DNA of 64,000 bases. Origin: an uncultured Hyphomicrobiales bacterium. GTDB lineage: Bacteria; Pseudomonadota; Alphaproteobacteria; Rhizobiales; Beijerinckiaceae. The notes beneath the pieces are model-generated. The model was not told where the DNA came from, did no database searches, and saw only the letters and a program-made list of their open reading frames with translations. The stretch spans positions 1-64,000 of the forward strand of contig CAIOVE010000005.1 of NCBI GenBank assembly GCA_903861645.1, in the 5' to 3' direction. The position numbers and the translations under genes were made by a program. This document shows, one piece after another, positions 35,841 to 44,984 of the stretch (within the stretch, counting starts at the first letter, position 1; every line of letters begins with the position of its first letter).

Positions 35841-37835
35841 TCAGGCGGCGAGACCCTGCGTCTGACGTTCGAGATAAGCGGCCACCGCGTCGCCGCTCAT
35901 GGGCTTGCCGATCAGATAACCCTGCGCCTCGCCGCAATGATTTTCGCGCAGGAACATGAGTTGATCCTCGGTCTCGATGCCCTCGGCCGTGACCCGCAAC
36001 CGCAGATCGCGCGCGAGACCCAGAATGGCCCGCACGATCGCGCCGGCGTCCGGATTCTGCACCGTCTCGGCGACGAAGGACCGGTCGATCTTGAGACGAT
36101 CGAAGGGCAGGTGACGAAGATAGTTCAACGACGAGAAGCCAACGCCGAAATCATCAAGCGCGAGGCTGACGCCAACATCGCGCAACGATGACAACAGATG
36201 CCGCGCCAGCGCCTGATCCTCGATCAGCGCGCTTTCGGTAACTTCGATCTCGAGCCGCGCGGCCGACAGTCCGGATTTGCGCAGGGCGCTTTCAACCATC
36301 GCCACCAGCGAGCGCGAGCGCAGTTGCAGGGGCGAGATATTGACGGCGACCCTGAGATGTCCGGGCCACGTCGCGGCGGCGGCGCAGGCCGCGCCAAGGA
36401 CATAGGCGCCCAGCGCGTCGATCAGGCCCCGTTCCTCGGCGAGCGCAACGATCTCCGGCGGCGGCACGAAACCGCGCACGGGATGTTTCCAGCGCAAAAG
36501 CGCCTCGAAGCCGACGACGCCGCCGGTCGCGATATCGAGAAACGGCTGATAGTTCAGCGTCAACTTTTCCGTCGTCAACGCGTCGCGCAAATCCCGCTCG
36601 AGCGCGTCGCGCGTCTGCCGACTGATTTCGTCGGCGACCGTATAGAAATGCGCTTGCCCCGGCCCAAGGCTTTCCGCGATCGACAGGGCGAGCGCCGCGT
36701 TGCGCAATATGTCGTCGGAACGGGACGTCGGATCGCGCGCGACGGCCGCGCCAAGGTTGGCCTCGACCGAATGTTCGATGCCGCCCATGACAAAGGACTG
36801 CTGGAAGCAGGCGAGCAACCGATTGGCGTAGGCGCGCACCGTGGCCTCGCCGCTAAGACCCAGCGCGAGCACCGCGAACTGATCGCTGTCGAGGCGCACC
36901 ACCAGATCGACGTCGCGACTGGACGCGCGCAGCCGGGTGGCGACCTGGCGCAACAGTTCGTCGCCGACCGCGTAGCCCAGGCGATGATTGACATCGCGCA
37001 AGCGATGAATGTCGAGTTGGAAAAGCGTGAAACTCTCGCTTGACCGGGCGCCCCGCGTGATCGCCAGCTTGATGGCCTCGCGCAATCCCGCGACATTGGG
37101 CAGGCCGGTGAGACTGTCCCGGCAACTGAGACGTTCGAGGTCGAAGCGCGAAAGCAGTCGGGAAACAAGATCGATCGCCTGTCGCGTCGAGCCGTCGATC
37201 AAAACGAAGGCGTAGGCCAGAACGAGCAGGATCAGCAGCGCGCACTCGCGGCCAGGAACGTGAGCGAGGCCGATAATCGAACCGACAACCAGCGGAACGA
37301 TCATGCCGATCGCCGCGGCCGGCGCGCTGCCTAGCACGAGAACGCTGCCGCCCATCATGCCCGCGCACAGGCAGATGATGACGTCGCGACCGCTTTCGGG
37401 CGCGTCCGCGAACATCAGCGCCGGGACCGCGCCCCAAACCGCGCCCAGCAACACGCCATTGCGAATCGCGCGTCGCATCGATCGCACGGAGGCCATCGCC
37501 GGCCCCGCGGCGCGTACGGCGGCGGGATAGGGGCGGGCGCTGAGCGCGACGCACAGAATGGCCGTGGCCGCCCAGACCAGCGCGTCGGTCCGCAGAGACG
37601 AGTCCCAGAGCGCGGCGACCAGCACGCAAACATTGAACACGTTGGCCGCGACGATGGCGGTGAAATACTGCTTGATGGTCGCCAGTTGCGCGGCGCGTAT
37701 CTGGCCGGCGATGGCTTCCGTCACGACGGCGTCCTCGACGAGGCGCGCGTAATCGCCGACGATCACCGCTCCCGCGTGGCGAAGTCTTCTAAGCGCGCGG
37801 CGCGCACGCGCCTGAACGATCGAAAGAAAATTCAT
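35841..37835 (-). CDS. Membrane GGDEF/EAL protein with degenerate GGDEF
   Basis: About 664 residues. The N-terminal 220 residues hold around five to six membrane segments. The GGDEF domain (about 235-400) has lost its signature: R-x-GGDEF reads RLDSDQF at 314-320, so cyclase activity is improbable. The EAL domain (about 415-660) keeps FEALLRWKHP, EVTESALI, LALDDFGVGFSSLNY, LKIDRSFV and VTAEGIET, the metal and catalytic set for cyclic di-GMP phosphodiesterase. Start is uncertain: ATG 37835 is given; ATG 37868 is 11 codons longer and neither has a strong ribosome site. Confidence 0.87.
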   Translation of the reverse strand: MNFLSIVQARARRALRRLRHAGAVIVGDYARLVEDAVVTEAIAGQIRAAQLATIKQYFTAIVAANVFNVCVLVAALWDSSLRTDALVWAATAILCVALSARPYPAAVRAAGPAMASVRSMRRAIRNGVLLGAVWGAVPALMFADAPESGRDVIICLCAGMMGGSVLVLGSAPAAAIGMIVPLVVGSIIGLAHVPGRECALLILLVLAYAFVLIDGSTRQAIDLVSRLLSRFDLERLSCRDSLTGLPNVAGLREAIKLAITRGARSSESFTLFQLDIHRLRDVNHRLGYAVGDELLRQVATRLRASSRDVDLVVRLDSDQFAVLALGLSGEATVRAYANRLLACFQQSFVMGGIEHSVEANLGAAVARDPTSRSDDILRNAALALSIAESLGPGQAHFYTVADEISRQTRDALERDLRDALTTEKLTLNYQPFLDIATGGVVGFEALLRWKHPVRGFVPPPEIVALAEERGLIDALGAYVLGAACAAAATWPGHLRVAVNISPLQLRSRSLVAMVESALRKSGLSAARLEIEVTESALIEDQALARHLLSSLRDVGVSLALDDFGVGFSSLNYLRHLPFDRLKIDRSFVAETVQNPDAGAIVRAILGLARDLRLRVTAEGIETEDQLMFLRENHCGEAQGYLIGKPMSGDAVAAYLERQTQGLAA

Positions 37836-37935
37836 GAACGCGGAACAATCCCGGATGATGAATATCATCGGGTCCAGAATGCCGCGATTTAATTGCCAAA
37901 AAGCTAACCTACTCCAGGTAAGGCTCTCAAAAGCC

Positions 37936-37970
37936 AATAAAAACAGCCGCCCCGTTGCGTCGGGGCGGCT
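37936..37970 (-). terminator. Rho-independent terminator after the haem/propeller gene
   Basis: Perfect ten-base stem AGCCGCCCCG / CGGGGCGGCT with a six-base loop (37945-37970), followed on the minus strand by GTTTTTATT. It begins 16 bases after the stop of the gene ending at 37986 and separates it from the GGDEF/EAL gene. Confidence 0.88.
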
Positions 37971-37985
37971 CCAGTCGCGTCGCGG

Positions 37986-39833
37986 TCAGTTCGCCGCGGC
38001 CTTCGCGGCGGTCAGGTCCTCGGCGGCGCGGAACGACATCACCGCGACCTTGTTGGCGCGGAAATAGGGCAACGTCACCTGCATGCCCTTGGCCGTTTCC
38101 AGCAGCGAAACGTAGCGCACCTCGCCGCCACGCGTGGGCAGGTCGAACAGCGTCCACGCGTTCGTCGCGGGATCGAGACGGGCGACCTGATCGGTCATCC
38201 AGAGATTGGTCCAGGCGTTGTGCTTGCCGTCGACGGCGACGTGATAGGGCAATGTCGCCTTGGGGAAAGGCAGTGGCACATAGGTGATGTCATTGGTTTT
38301 CGTGTTGATTTTGGCGAGATTGCCGCCCCACGAATTGCCCACCCAGAGCACGTCGGCGTTCTTGTCCGTGCCCATGCGCCGCGGCCCCTGTTGCCAGGGG
38401 AAAGGCGAATTGAAGTCGGGCGCGACCGCCTTGTCGTAGATGGCCATGGTGGCCGGCGACACGCGGTCGAGCTCCTCCTTGATCGGCGTCAGCTTCAATT
38501 CGGAAACCGCGCCGGTCGCGCCATCGCCCTTGCCGATGATGTCGAGCGCCATTTCGGCCCACCAACCATTGCCGTCCCGGTCGGACGCCGTGCCATAGGT
38601 CACGCCATTGCCGTTGGGCGTCTTGAAGGTCTTCGATTTGTATTCCGTGAACTTCTCCGTTTTGGGGTCGAAGCGCAGGGCGCCCTCGGGGGCCGACACC
38701 CAGATCATGCCCTTGCCATCGTAATCGACGGTCACCGCGCCGCCCGTCGGCATCATGCCCTCCGGCGGCAGGAAAACGTCGACCTTCTCGGTCCTCGGGT
38801 CGAGGCGCGCCAGTCCGCCCTTCTGGGTCGTGATGTTGAACCAGAGAATGCCATTGGGATCGCGCGTCATGCCGTGCGTCGGCGCGGCGAAACCGCCGGG
38901 CCCGCCGATCTTGATGTTGTGAATCTCGCCGGTGACGGGATTTATTTTGGCGACGGACGCGACATGGTTCGGAACGTTCGACGTGTGCCAGATGTTGCCA
39001 TCGAGATCGAGCCAGGCGTCATGCACGACCGAGCCCAGACCCGAGGGCGTGCCGAGCTTCCAGTCTGATCCATCATTGGTGGCGGTCCTTTCCGGCAGAC
39101 CGGCTTCCGGGTTGATCGGCACGTCGTATTCGCGGAACACCACGCGCGCCGCCTCGCCCGAGGGCCACGGCCGCATGTGATCGAACCTCATCGAGGTTTC
39201 GCCGGGACCGCGCGCCCGGGCGAGATAGGCGGCGAGCTGCTTCTGGTTGACATCGATGACCGCCTGCGCGGGGCGATCGACCTTCATGCCGTACACATTG
39301 ACGTTCTTCATGAGGTTGAGAATCTTGTTCCAGCCTTCCTCGTCGAACTTGTGTTGCAGGACATAACTCGCCGAATGACAGCTCGTGCACTGGCTGCGCA
39401 GGATGCGGTGCATCGCCGCGTCCTCGGGCGTGTCCTGCGGCATGGCCGCCAGCAACTCGTTGCCGGGCAATTGCCGGGCGAAATCCTTCAACGGCGCCAG
39501 CGCGAAATCCTGTTTTTTCTTGCCGTCGGCGGCAACCGTCGTGGTCGCCGTGTCGAAGGTCAGCGCCTGCGCGCGGACGCGATAGTTGCCCGCCGGCAGG
39601 GGCGGCAGGTAATACTCGCCATTCTCGTCGGTAAAGACGGTTGTCGTGATGTTGGACCCGTCGGCCTTGGCCGAAACGGTGACGCCGCCCATCGGCTTGC
39701 CATCCGGCCCCTTGACCTGGCCGGACAGGATCGCGTCGGCGGCAATGGCTGGCGCGCCCCAGGCAAGGGCCGCCGCGAGGGCGAGGGCGCTGGCCGCGGT
39801 CGAGAATTTTCTGACGTGCGAGATCGAATTCAT
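37986..39833 (-). CDS. Periplasmic protein: carboxypeptidase-regulatory-like domain, CxxCH haem motif, Vgb-type propeller
   Basis: 615 residues. A signal peptide ends near ALAWGAPAIAAD; residues 35-115 are a carboxypeptidase-regulatory-like beta-sandwich (SGQVKGPDGKPMGGVTVSA); CTSCH at 149-153 is a c-type haem site; from about 240 there is a beta-propeller like virginiamycin B lyase, with repeats such as GNIWHTSNVPNHVA, GILWFNITTQKGG and GMIWVSAPEG. It is 31 bases after a cytochrome c gene, so it probably hands electrons to it, which suggests an oxidoreductase. The substrate is unknown. The combination looks like an uncharacterised dehydrogenase. Confidence 0.85.
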   Translation of the reverse strand: MNSISHVRKFSTAASALALAAALAWGAPAIAADAILSGQVKGPDGKPMGGVTVSAKADGSNITTTVFTDENGEYYLPPLPAGNYRVRAQALTFDTATTTVAADGKKKQDFALAPLKDFARQLPGNELLAAMPQDTPEDAAMHRILRSQCTSCHSASYVLQHKFDEEGWNKILNLMKNVNVYGMKVDRPAQAVIDVNQKQLAAYLARARGPGETSMRFDHMRPWPSGEAARVVFREYDVPINPEAGLPERTATNDGSDWKLGTPSGLGSVVHDAWLDLDGNIWHTSNVPNHVASVAKINPVTGEIHNIKIGGPGGFAAPTHGMTRDPNGILWFNITTQKGGLARLDPRTEKVDVFLPPEGMMPTGGAVTVDYDGKGMIWVSAPEGALRFDPKTEKFTEYKSKTFKTPNGNGVTYGTASDRDGNGWWAEMALDIIGKGDGATGAVSELKLTPIKEELDRVSPATMAIYDKAVAPDFNSPFPWQQGPRRMGTDKNADVLWVGNSWGGNLAKINTKTNDITYVPLPFPKATLPYHVAVDGKHNAWTNLWMTDQVARLDPATNAWTLFDLPTRGGEVRYVSLLETAKGMQVTLPYFRANKVAVMSFRAAEDLTAAKAAAN

Positions 39834-39864
39834 GGTCTTCTCCCCGATGTCGTGCCGGTGGCGT

Positions 39865-40221
39865 CTATTTCGCGGACGCGGTCAGGCCGGGCGGATTGAC
39901 GGTCTTGAGAAAGTCGACGATGGCGTCGATTTCGGCGGGTTCGAACAGGTATTTGAAGCCGGGCATGTTGGGCCCGCCATTGGCGATCACGCCCTTGAGT
40001 TCGGCGTCGCGGCCATTGTCGAAATTCGCCTTCGACAACATAGGACCATAGGTGACGGTTGAGTTGATCTGGATATGGAAATGACAGACGCCGCAGTACT
40101 GGGTGGCAAGCCTTTGCCCGATTTTCTGTTGATCCGTCAGGGCCACGCCCGCCTGTTGGGCGCTGGCCAGACCAGCGCCGGCCAGCAAGGCGGCGATGGC
40201 GAGAATGACGCGTCGCGACAT
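39865..40221 (-). CDS. Small c-type cytochrome
   Basis: 118 residues. A signal peptide (ILAIAALLAGAGLASA) precedes a single haem domain with CGVCH at 43-47 and likely axial methionine in GGPNMPGFKYLFE. It resembles the cytochrome c subunits of periplasmic dehydrogenases. The downstream gene also has a CxxCH motif, and the two form an operon closed by a strong terminator. It diverges from hrcA. Confidence 0.9.
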   Translation of the reverse strand: MSRRVILAIAALLAGAGLASAQQAGVALTDQQKIGQRLATQYCGVCHFHIQINSTVTYGPMLSKANFDNGRDAELKGVIANGGPNMPGFKYLFEPAEIDAIVDFLKTVNPPGLTASAK

Positions 40222-40343
40222 CCGATTTCCTCCCGGTGTGAATTTTCCTCGATATTACCCCGGCCGCGGCGGAACACAAGCCCCGCCAACAGGCCGTCGA
40301 AGCGCTTGCGCGTGACCGAAAATTTCCGTGGTATGATTGAATC

Positions 40344-41444
40344 ATGACGGCTTCAGGCAAGGAACCATCGCGCGACGCGCCCGGCGCCGAACGGAGCGCG
40401 CTTATCTCCCTCAACGACAGGTCGCGGGAGATTTTCCGGCGCATCGTCGACGGCTATCTCGCCACGGGCGGCCCCATGGGATCGCGCAATCTTTCGCGCG
40501 CCCTGCCCATGACCCTGTCGCCCGCCTCGGTCCGCAACGTCATGCAGGATCTCGAGGATCTCGGCCTCGTCTTCTCGCCGCACGCGAGCGCCGGTCGCCT
40601 GCCGACCGAGCTTGGCTTGCGCTTTTTCGTCGACGCCCTGCTGGAGATCGGCGACCTGCCGCGCGAGGAGCGCGAGCGCATCGACGCGCAGGTGAAGGCC
40701 ACGGCCCGCGACCGGCCGCTGGAAGATGTGCTGACCCGCGCCACCACCATGCTCTCGGGCCTGTCGCGGGGCGCGGGCGTGGTGCTGACGACCAAGGACA
40801 ACGCCCGGCTGAAGCACATCGAATTCGTGCGGCTGGAGCCCGAGCGCGCGCTGGCGGTGCTGGTCGCGGAAGATGGCTCGGTGGAAAACCGCGTCATCCG
40901 AATCCCCCTTGGCCTGCCGCCCTCCGCGCTCGTCGAGGCCGGCAATTACCTCAACGCCCGCATCCGCGGCCGGACCCTCGCCGAGGCGACGGCGCGGATT
41001 CAGGCGGAACACGCCCAGGTCGAGGCGGAACTGGGCGAACTCACCACGCGGCTGGTCGACGCGGGCCTCGCCACCTGGACCGGCATTGGCGAACAGCCGC
41101 AACTGATCGTGCGCGGACAGGCCAACCTGCTCGAGGATGTTCACGCGCTGGAGGACATGGAGCGCCTGCGCAGCCTGTTCGCCGATCTCGAAACCAAGAA
41201 GGACGTGATCGACCTGCTGTCGCGCGCCGAAAGCGGCGATGGCGTGCGCATTTTCATCGGCTCGGAAAACAAGCTGTTCTCCCTGTCGGGCTCGTCGATG
41301 ATCGCCGCGCCTTTCCGCGATGGCCAGCAGCGCATCGTCGGCGTGCTCGGCGTCATCGGCCCGACGAGGCTCAATTACGCGCGCGTCGTGCCCATGGTCG
41401 ATTACACCGCGCGCGTCGTCGGCAAGCTGATGGGCGGCGACTGA
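40344..41444 (+). CDS. hrcA: Heat-inducible transcription repressor HrcA
   Basis: 366 residues, normal length. HrcA binds CIRCE elements and represses groE and similar operons; folding depends on GroEL. The N-terminal winged helix ([20 protein letters not shown]) and the C-terminal domain with [20 protein letters not shown]-type signature are complete. No CIRCE repeat is visible in the 120 bases upstream. In many relatives grpE or rph is adjacent; here the neighbours are a cytochrome gene and a Liv-type transporter, so it seems relocated. Confidence 0.95.
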   Translation: MTASGKEPSRDAPGAERSALISLNDRSREIFRRIVDGYLATGGPMGSRNLSRALPMTLSPASVRNVMQDLEDLGLVFSPHASAGRLPTELGLRFFVDALLEIGDLPREERERIDAQVKATARDRPLEDVLTRATTMLSGLSRGAGVVLTTKDNARLKHIEFVRLEPERALAVLVAEDGSVENRVIRIPLGLPPSALVEAGNYLNARIRGRTLAEATARIQAEHAQVEAELGELTTRLVDAGLATWTGIGEQPQLIVRGQANLLEDVHALEDMERLRSLFADLETKKDVIDLLSRAESGDGVRIFIGSENKLFSLSGSSMIAAPFRDGQQRIVGVLGVIGPTRLNYARVVPMVDYTARVVGKLMGGD

Positions 41445-41452
41445 GCCACCGC

Positions 41453-42166
41453 CTAGTCGAGCCCGAGGAATTTCGCGCCAAAACCCTTGTCGTTGCGCAG
41501 CGTTTCCCGGTCGGCGTCGAGCACCGTGCGCCCGTTCTCGATGACGCTGGCGCGTCGCACGAATTCCAGCGCGCGATGGGTGTTCTGCTCCACGAGCAGC
41601 ACCGTCACGCCCGTGTCGGCGATGGCCGACAGGGCCACGAGCACGTCGCGGATGATCAGCGGCGCGACGCCGATGAAGGGCTCGTCGAGCAAGAGCAGGC
41701 GCGGCTTGGCCATGAGCGCGCGGCCGATGGCGACCATCTGCTGCTGGCCGCCGCTGAGCGTGCCCGCCGGCTGCGCCGCTTTCTCCTTCAGGATCGGGAA
41801 CAGCGAAAGCACCTGATCCAGCGTCGCCGCGCGCTGCCGGCGCGGGGCGGCCAGAAAGGCGCCCATTTCAAGATTCTCGCGCACGCTCATGGCGGCGAAC
41901 AGGCGGCGGCCTTCCGGCACCAGCACGACGCCGCGCTCAAGCCGGGCGGCGACGGATTCGCGACCGATGTCGGTTTCCTCGAACAGGATGCGACCGCCCA
42001 TGGTCGGATAATAACCGACGATGGCGCCGAGCGTCGTTGACTTGCCCGCCCCATTGGCGCCCAGCAAGCCGATGCGCTCGCCGGGCTCCACGGTCAGGTT
42101 GATGTCCCAGAGCGCTTGCAGGCCGCCATGGGCGACGGCCAGATGTTCAACGCGCAGAAGGCTCAT
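41453..42166 (-). CDS. livF: Branched-chain amino acid-type ABC transporter ATP-binding protein (LivF-like)
   Basis: 237 residues, LivF length. Walker A GANGAGKST, signature LSGGQQQMVAIGRAL and Walker B LLLLDEPFIG are all standard. The start overlaps the preceding fusion gene stop by four bases (ATGA at 42163-42166). Gene symbol follows the family; Liv-type systems also carry urea, amides and aromatic acids, so the ligand is open. Confidence 0.92.
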   Translation of the reverse strand: MSLLRVEHLAVAHGGLQALWDINLTVEPGERIGLLGANGAGKSTTLGAIVGYYPTMGGRILFEETDIGRESVAARLERGVVLVPEGRRLFAAMSVRENLEMGAFLAAPRRQRAATLDQVLSLFPILKEKAAQPAGTLSGGQQQMVAIGRALMAKPRLLLLDEPFIGVAPLIIRDVLVALSAIADTGVTVLLVEQNTHRALEFVRRASVIENGRTVLDADRETLRNDKGFGAKFLGLD

Positions 42167-43914
42167 GGAACCTCCGGATTGGCGTGGCCGAGATAGGTCG
42201 CCAGCACGTTTTCGTCGTGCATGGCCTCGGCGAGCGGCGCGTCGGCGATCACCGATCCGCTGTCGAGCACGATGAGGCGATCCACGACGCTGGCGAGCGC
42301 CGAGAAGATATGTTCGACCCAGATGACGGTGACGCCATAGCGATCTCTAATTTCCCTGATGTGTTCGACGAATTTGGCGATCTCGACCGTCGAGAGGCCC
42401 GAGGCGACCTCGTCCACCAGCAGCAGCTTCGGCTCGCCGGCGAGCGCGCGGGCGATTTCCAGCACCTTCTTTTGTTGCAGGCTCAATTGGTCGGCGCGCT
42501 TTTCGAGACAATCATCGAGGCCAACGAAGCGCGCGAAGGTTTCCGCCTCCAGCATGGACTGTTTCAAGGGCGCCCGCGCCCGGCCAAACGTGCGCCCGAC
42601 GGCGATGCATTCGCGCACCGTCAACTCGCCGAAGGGTCGCGGTATCTGGTAGGTGCGGCCAATGCCGAGGCCGGCGATTTCATCCGGGCGGAATTGCGAA
42701 ATATCCTTGCCGTCGACGAGAATGGTCCCCGATTTCGGATGCAGCACGCCCGAGATCAGGTTGAACAGGGTTGTCTTGCCCGAGCCGTTGGGGCCGACCA
42801 GCCCGACGATCTCGCCCTGCCTGATTTCCAGCGACGCCTTGCGCACGGCGATATTGCCGCCGAACGCCATCGTGACATCGCGGCATTCGAGGATCTTGCG
42901 ACTTGCGTCGATCGGATCGGCGCGCAGCGGCAAGGCGTCCGAGCGGGCGCCGCCGCGCAGGGCGGGAACCTCGAAATGACTTTCGCGCGACAGCCAGCCG
43001 AGCGCCGCGCTGTTGGCGATGGTCCGCCAGCGCAACAGGCCGCCGGGGATGAACCGTCCGATAAGAACAATGACGAGACCGTAGATCGTCCCTTGCAGCA
43101 TGTTGAGCTTGATCAGCAACACCTGTTGCAACGATGTCAGCAACGCGACGCCGACCAGCGGCCCCAGCAGAAGACCCGAGCCGCCAAGCAGGGCGGCGGC
43201 GATGGGAATCAGCGCCACGCCCATGTTGAACATGGTGTAGGGGTCGATGAAGCTGAACTGCCACGCCTGAATGGCGCCGGCGAGGCCCGCGAACACGCCG
43301 CTCAGCATCAGCGTCGCGATCTTGATCGGGAACAGTCTCACGCCCGACACCTGCGCGACCTGCTCGTCGTTGCGCACCGCGCGCATGGCGTAGCCAAACC
43401 GCGACCTCATAAGCGCGAGGGTCGTGACGAAGGTTGCGAGGGTCAGGATAAGCATCAGATAATAGGCGGGATTCAGCACGTAGTTCGGCGGCAGGGTGAT
43501 GCCCTCGCTGCCGCCCGTCAGGCCGGAAAGGTTGCTGGCGAGCAATTCGCACAGCGGCACGATGGTCAACGTCGCGAAGGCGAAATAATCGCCCTTCAGC
43601 CTAAAAATCGGCGCCGACAGCAGCGCGGCGGCGATGGCGACCGAAACGACGGTGCCCGCGAAACAGATCGGCAGCGGCGCGCCCGCGACGAGCAGCATGC
43701 AGAACGTGTAGCCGCCGATGCCGTAGAAGGCGTAGTGACCGAGGTTGAGATAGCCCATCAACCCGTTCACCCAGTCCCAGCTCTGCGCGATCACGAAGGC
43801 GACGAGCAGCGCGAAGACGAAGGAAACGATGTACGCGTTGGCCAGCAGGGGCAGCGTGGCGAGCGTCAGCGCGACGACGGCCGCGCCCGCGAGGGCGAGA
43901 GGTCGCGATGTCAT
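42163..43914 (-). CDS. Fused LivM-type permease and LivG-type ATPase
   Basis: 583 residues. Residues 1-315 are a LivM permease with about eight to ten membrane segments (YLNLGHYAFYGIGGYTF, GLTGGSEGITLPP, RAVRNDEQVAQVSGV). A linker of about 30 residues leads to a LivG ATPase (about 345-583) with Walker A GPNGSGKTT and Walker B LLLVDEVASGL; the signature is LSLQQKKVLEIARAL, lacking the usual glycine. The start (ATG 43914) overlaps the LivH gene by four bases. Such a fusion of permease and ATPase is uncommon but known in Hyphomicrobiales and Burkholderiales. Confidence 0.9.
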   Translation of the reverse strand: MTSRPLALAGAAVVALTLATLPLLANAYIVSFVFALLVAFVIAQSWDWVNGLMGYLNLGHYAFYGIGGYTFCMLLVAGAPLPICFAGTVVSVAIAAALLSAPIFRLKGDYFAFATLTIVPLCELLASNLSGLTGGSEGITLPPNYVLNPAYYLMLILTLATFVTTLALMRSRFGYAMRAVRNDEQVAQVSGVRLFPIKIATLMLSGVFAGLAGAIQAWQFSFIDPYTMFNMGVALIPIAAALLGGSGLLLGPLVGVALLTSLQQVLLIKLNMLQGTIYGLVIVLIGRFIPGGLLRWRTIANSAALGWLSRESHFEVPALRGGARSDALPLRADPIDASRKILECRDVTMAFGGNIAVRKASLEIRQGEIVGLVGPNGSGKTTLFNLISGVLHPKSGTILVDGKDISQFRPDEIAGLGIGRTYQIPRPFGELTVRECIAVGRTFGRARAPLKQSMLEAETFARFVGLDDCLEKRADQLSLQQKKVLEIARALAGEPKLLLVDEVASGLSTVEIAKFVEHIREIRDRYGVTVIWVEHIFSALASVVDRLIVLDSGSVIADAPLAEAMHDENVLATYLGHANPEVP

Positions 43915-44789
43915 GCCCGCCGCCATGTTCCAAGGCCGCGGGGAAAGACGACGAGAATGAGCAGCAGCAGCACGACGCTGATCGCCGGCGCCCATTTCGG
44001 CGCCCAGTAGAACGCGGTCAGCGATTCCGCCACGCCGAGCATCACGCCCGCGACCATCGCGCCGGCGAGATTGCCTATGCCGCCAATGATGATGATGGTG
44101 AAGGCCCGCACGGTCAGGCTGAAACCCATGTTGGGATCGACCGGATAGATGAGCGCGTAGAGCACGCCCGCCACCGCCACGAGACCGGAGCCCGCCGCGA
44201 AGGTCAGCGCGCGGGCCCGCGACGCGTTGACGCCGCACAGCGTCGCGCCCATCGGGTCTTGCGTCACCGCCCGCACGGCGCGGCCAAACCACGCATGCTT
44301 GAGATAGAGATGCAGGACGAGGGTCAGCGCCACGATGCCCGCGAGAATCCAGACCTGCGTCATCGAGACAAACACTTCGCCGAATTCGAGCATATCCGAG
44401 CGGACGGGGATATTGCGCTGGTTGGTGCCGGCGACGACGCCGGTGATGTCGCTCATGGCGATGAGCGCGCCGGTGGTGATCAGCACCGTGCCGATGGTCT
44501 CGTCATGCTTGCTCCGCGACGCCAGCGGCCGCAGCAGCGTCGCGTGAAACAGATAGCCGAAGGCGAACACCGGTATCGCCAGCGCGGGGATGATGAGCAG
44601 CGGATTCCAGTCGGTCGCGGCGTAGATCAGGCTCGCGATAACGCCGGAAATAGCCAGAAACGTGCCGTGGGCGATATTCAGGATGTTCGCCACGCCATAG
44701 ACGAGCGACAGGCCGAAGGCGACAAGCGCGTAGATGCCGCCGAGCAACAGGCCGCTGAGCAGCACCTGGACAAGGATGTCTAAGGACAT
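43911..44789 (-). CDS. livH: Branched-chain amino acid-type ABC transporter permease (LivH-like)
   Basis: 292 residues with about eight hydrophobic segments. Family landmarks are GGIYALVAFGLSLVYGVANI and RAVTQDPMGATLCGVNASRA, the EAA-like loop that contacts the ATPase. It is the first gene of the minus-strand importer operon, divergent from the receptor gene across 195 bases that probably hold both promoters. Confidence 0.92.
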   Translation of the reverse strand: MSLDILVQVLLSGLLLGGIYALVAFGLSLVYGVANILNIAHGTFLAISGVIASLIYAATDWNPLLIIPALAIPVFAFGYLFHATLLRPLASRSKHDETIGTVLITTGALIAMSDITGVVAGTNQRNIPVRSDMLEFGEVFVSMTQVWILAGIVALTLVLHLYLKHAWFGRAVRAVTQDPMGATLCGVNASRARALTFAAGSGLVAVAGVLYALIYPVDPNMGFSLTVRAFTIIIIGGIGNLAGAMVAGVMLGVAESLTAFYWAPKWAPAISVVLLLLILVVFPRGLGTWRRA

Positions 44790-44984
44790 GAAAGGTCGCC
44801 TCCCCCGACCGACCTTCTTGAATCATTTATTGATCGACAGGAACACGACGGACGCCGTGGCGTCAATGGAGGCGCGAGACATCGGACGCGCGGCCGCATT
44901 CCTTGACACCGACGCCCGTTATGAAATCATCCGCGCCGGAAAAGCGGCCAAGTCCGCGCGCATCCAGGGGGAAGGGAACGCTCG

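Noticed and set aside
40305-40337. TTGCGC and TATGAT upstream of hrcA as a promoter.
   Set aside because: The spacing is 20 bases, too long, and TATGAT lies only six bases before the ATG. No firm call is possible.
42184-44010. Long plus-strand open frame across the Liv permease/ATPase fusion.
   Set aside because: It is antisense to a strongly supported gene and its product has low-complexity charged composition.
44790-44984. Possible small gene between livH and the LivK-like gene.
   Set aside because: The frame overlaps the start of livH and gives no recognisable protein; the interval is better read as a divergent promoter region.
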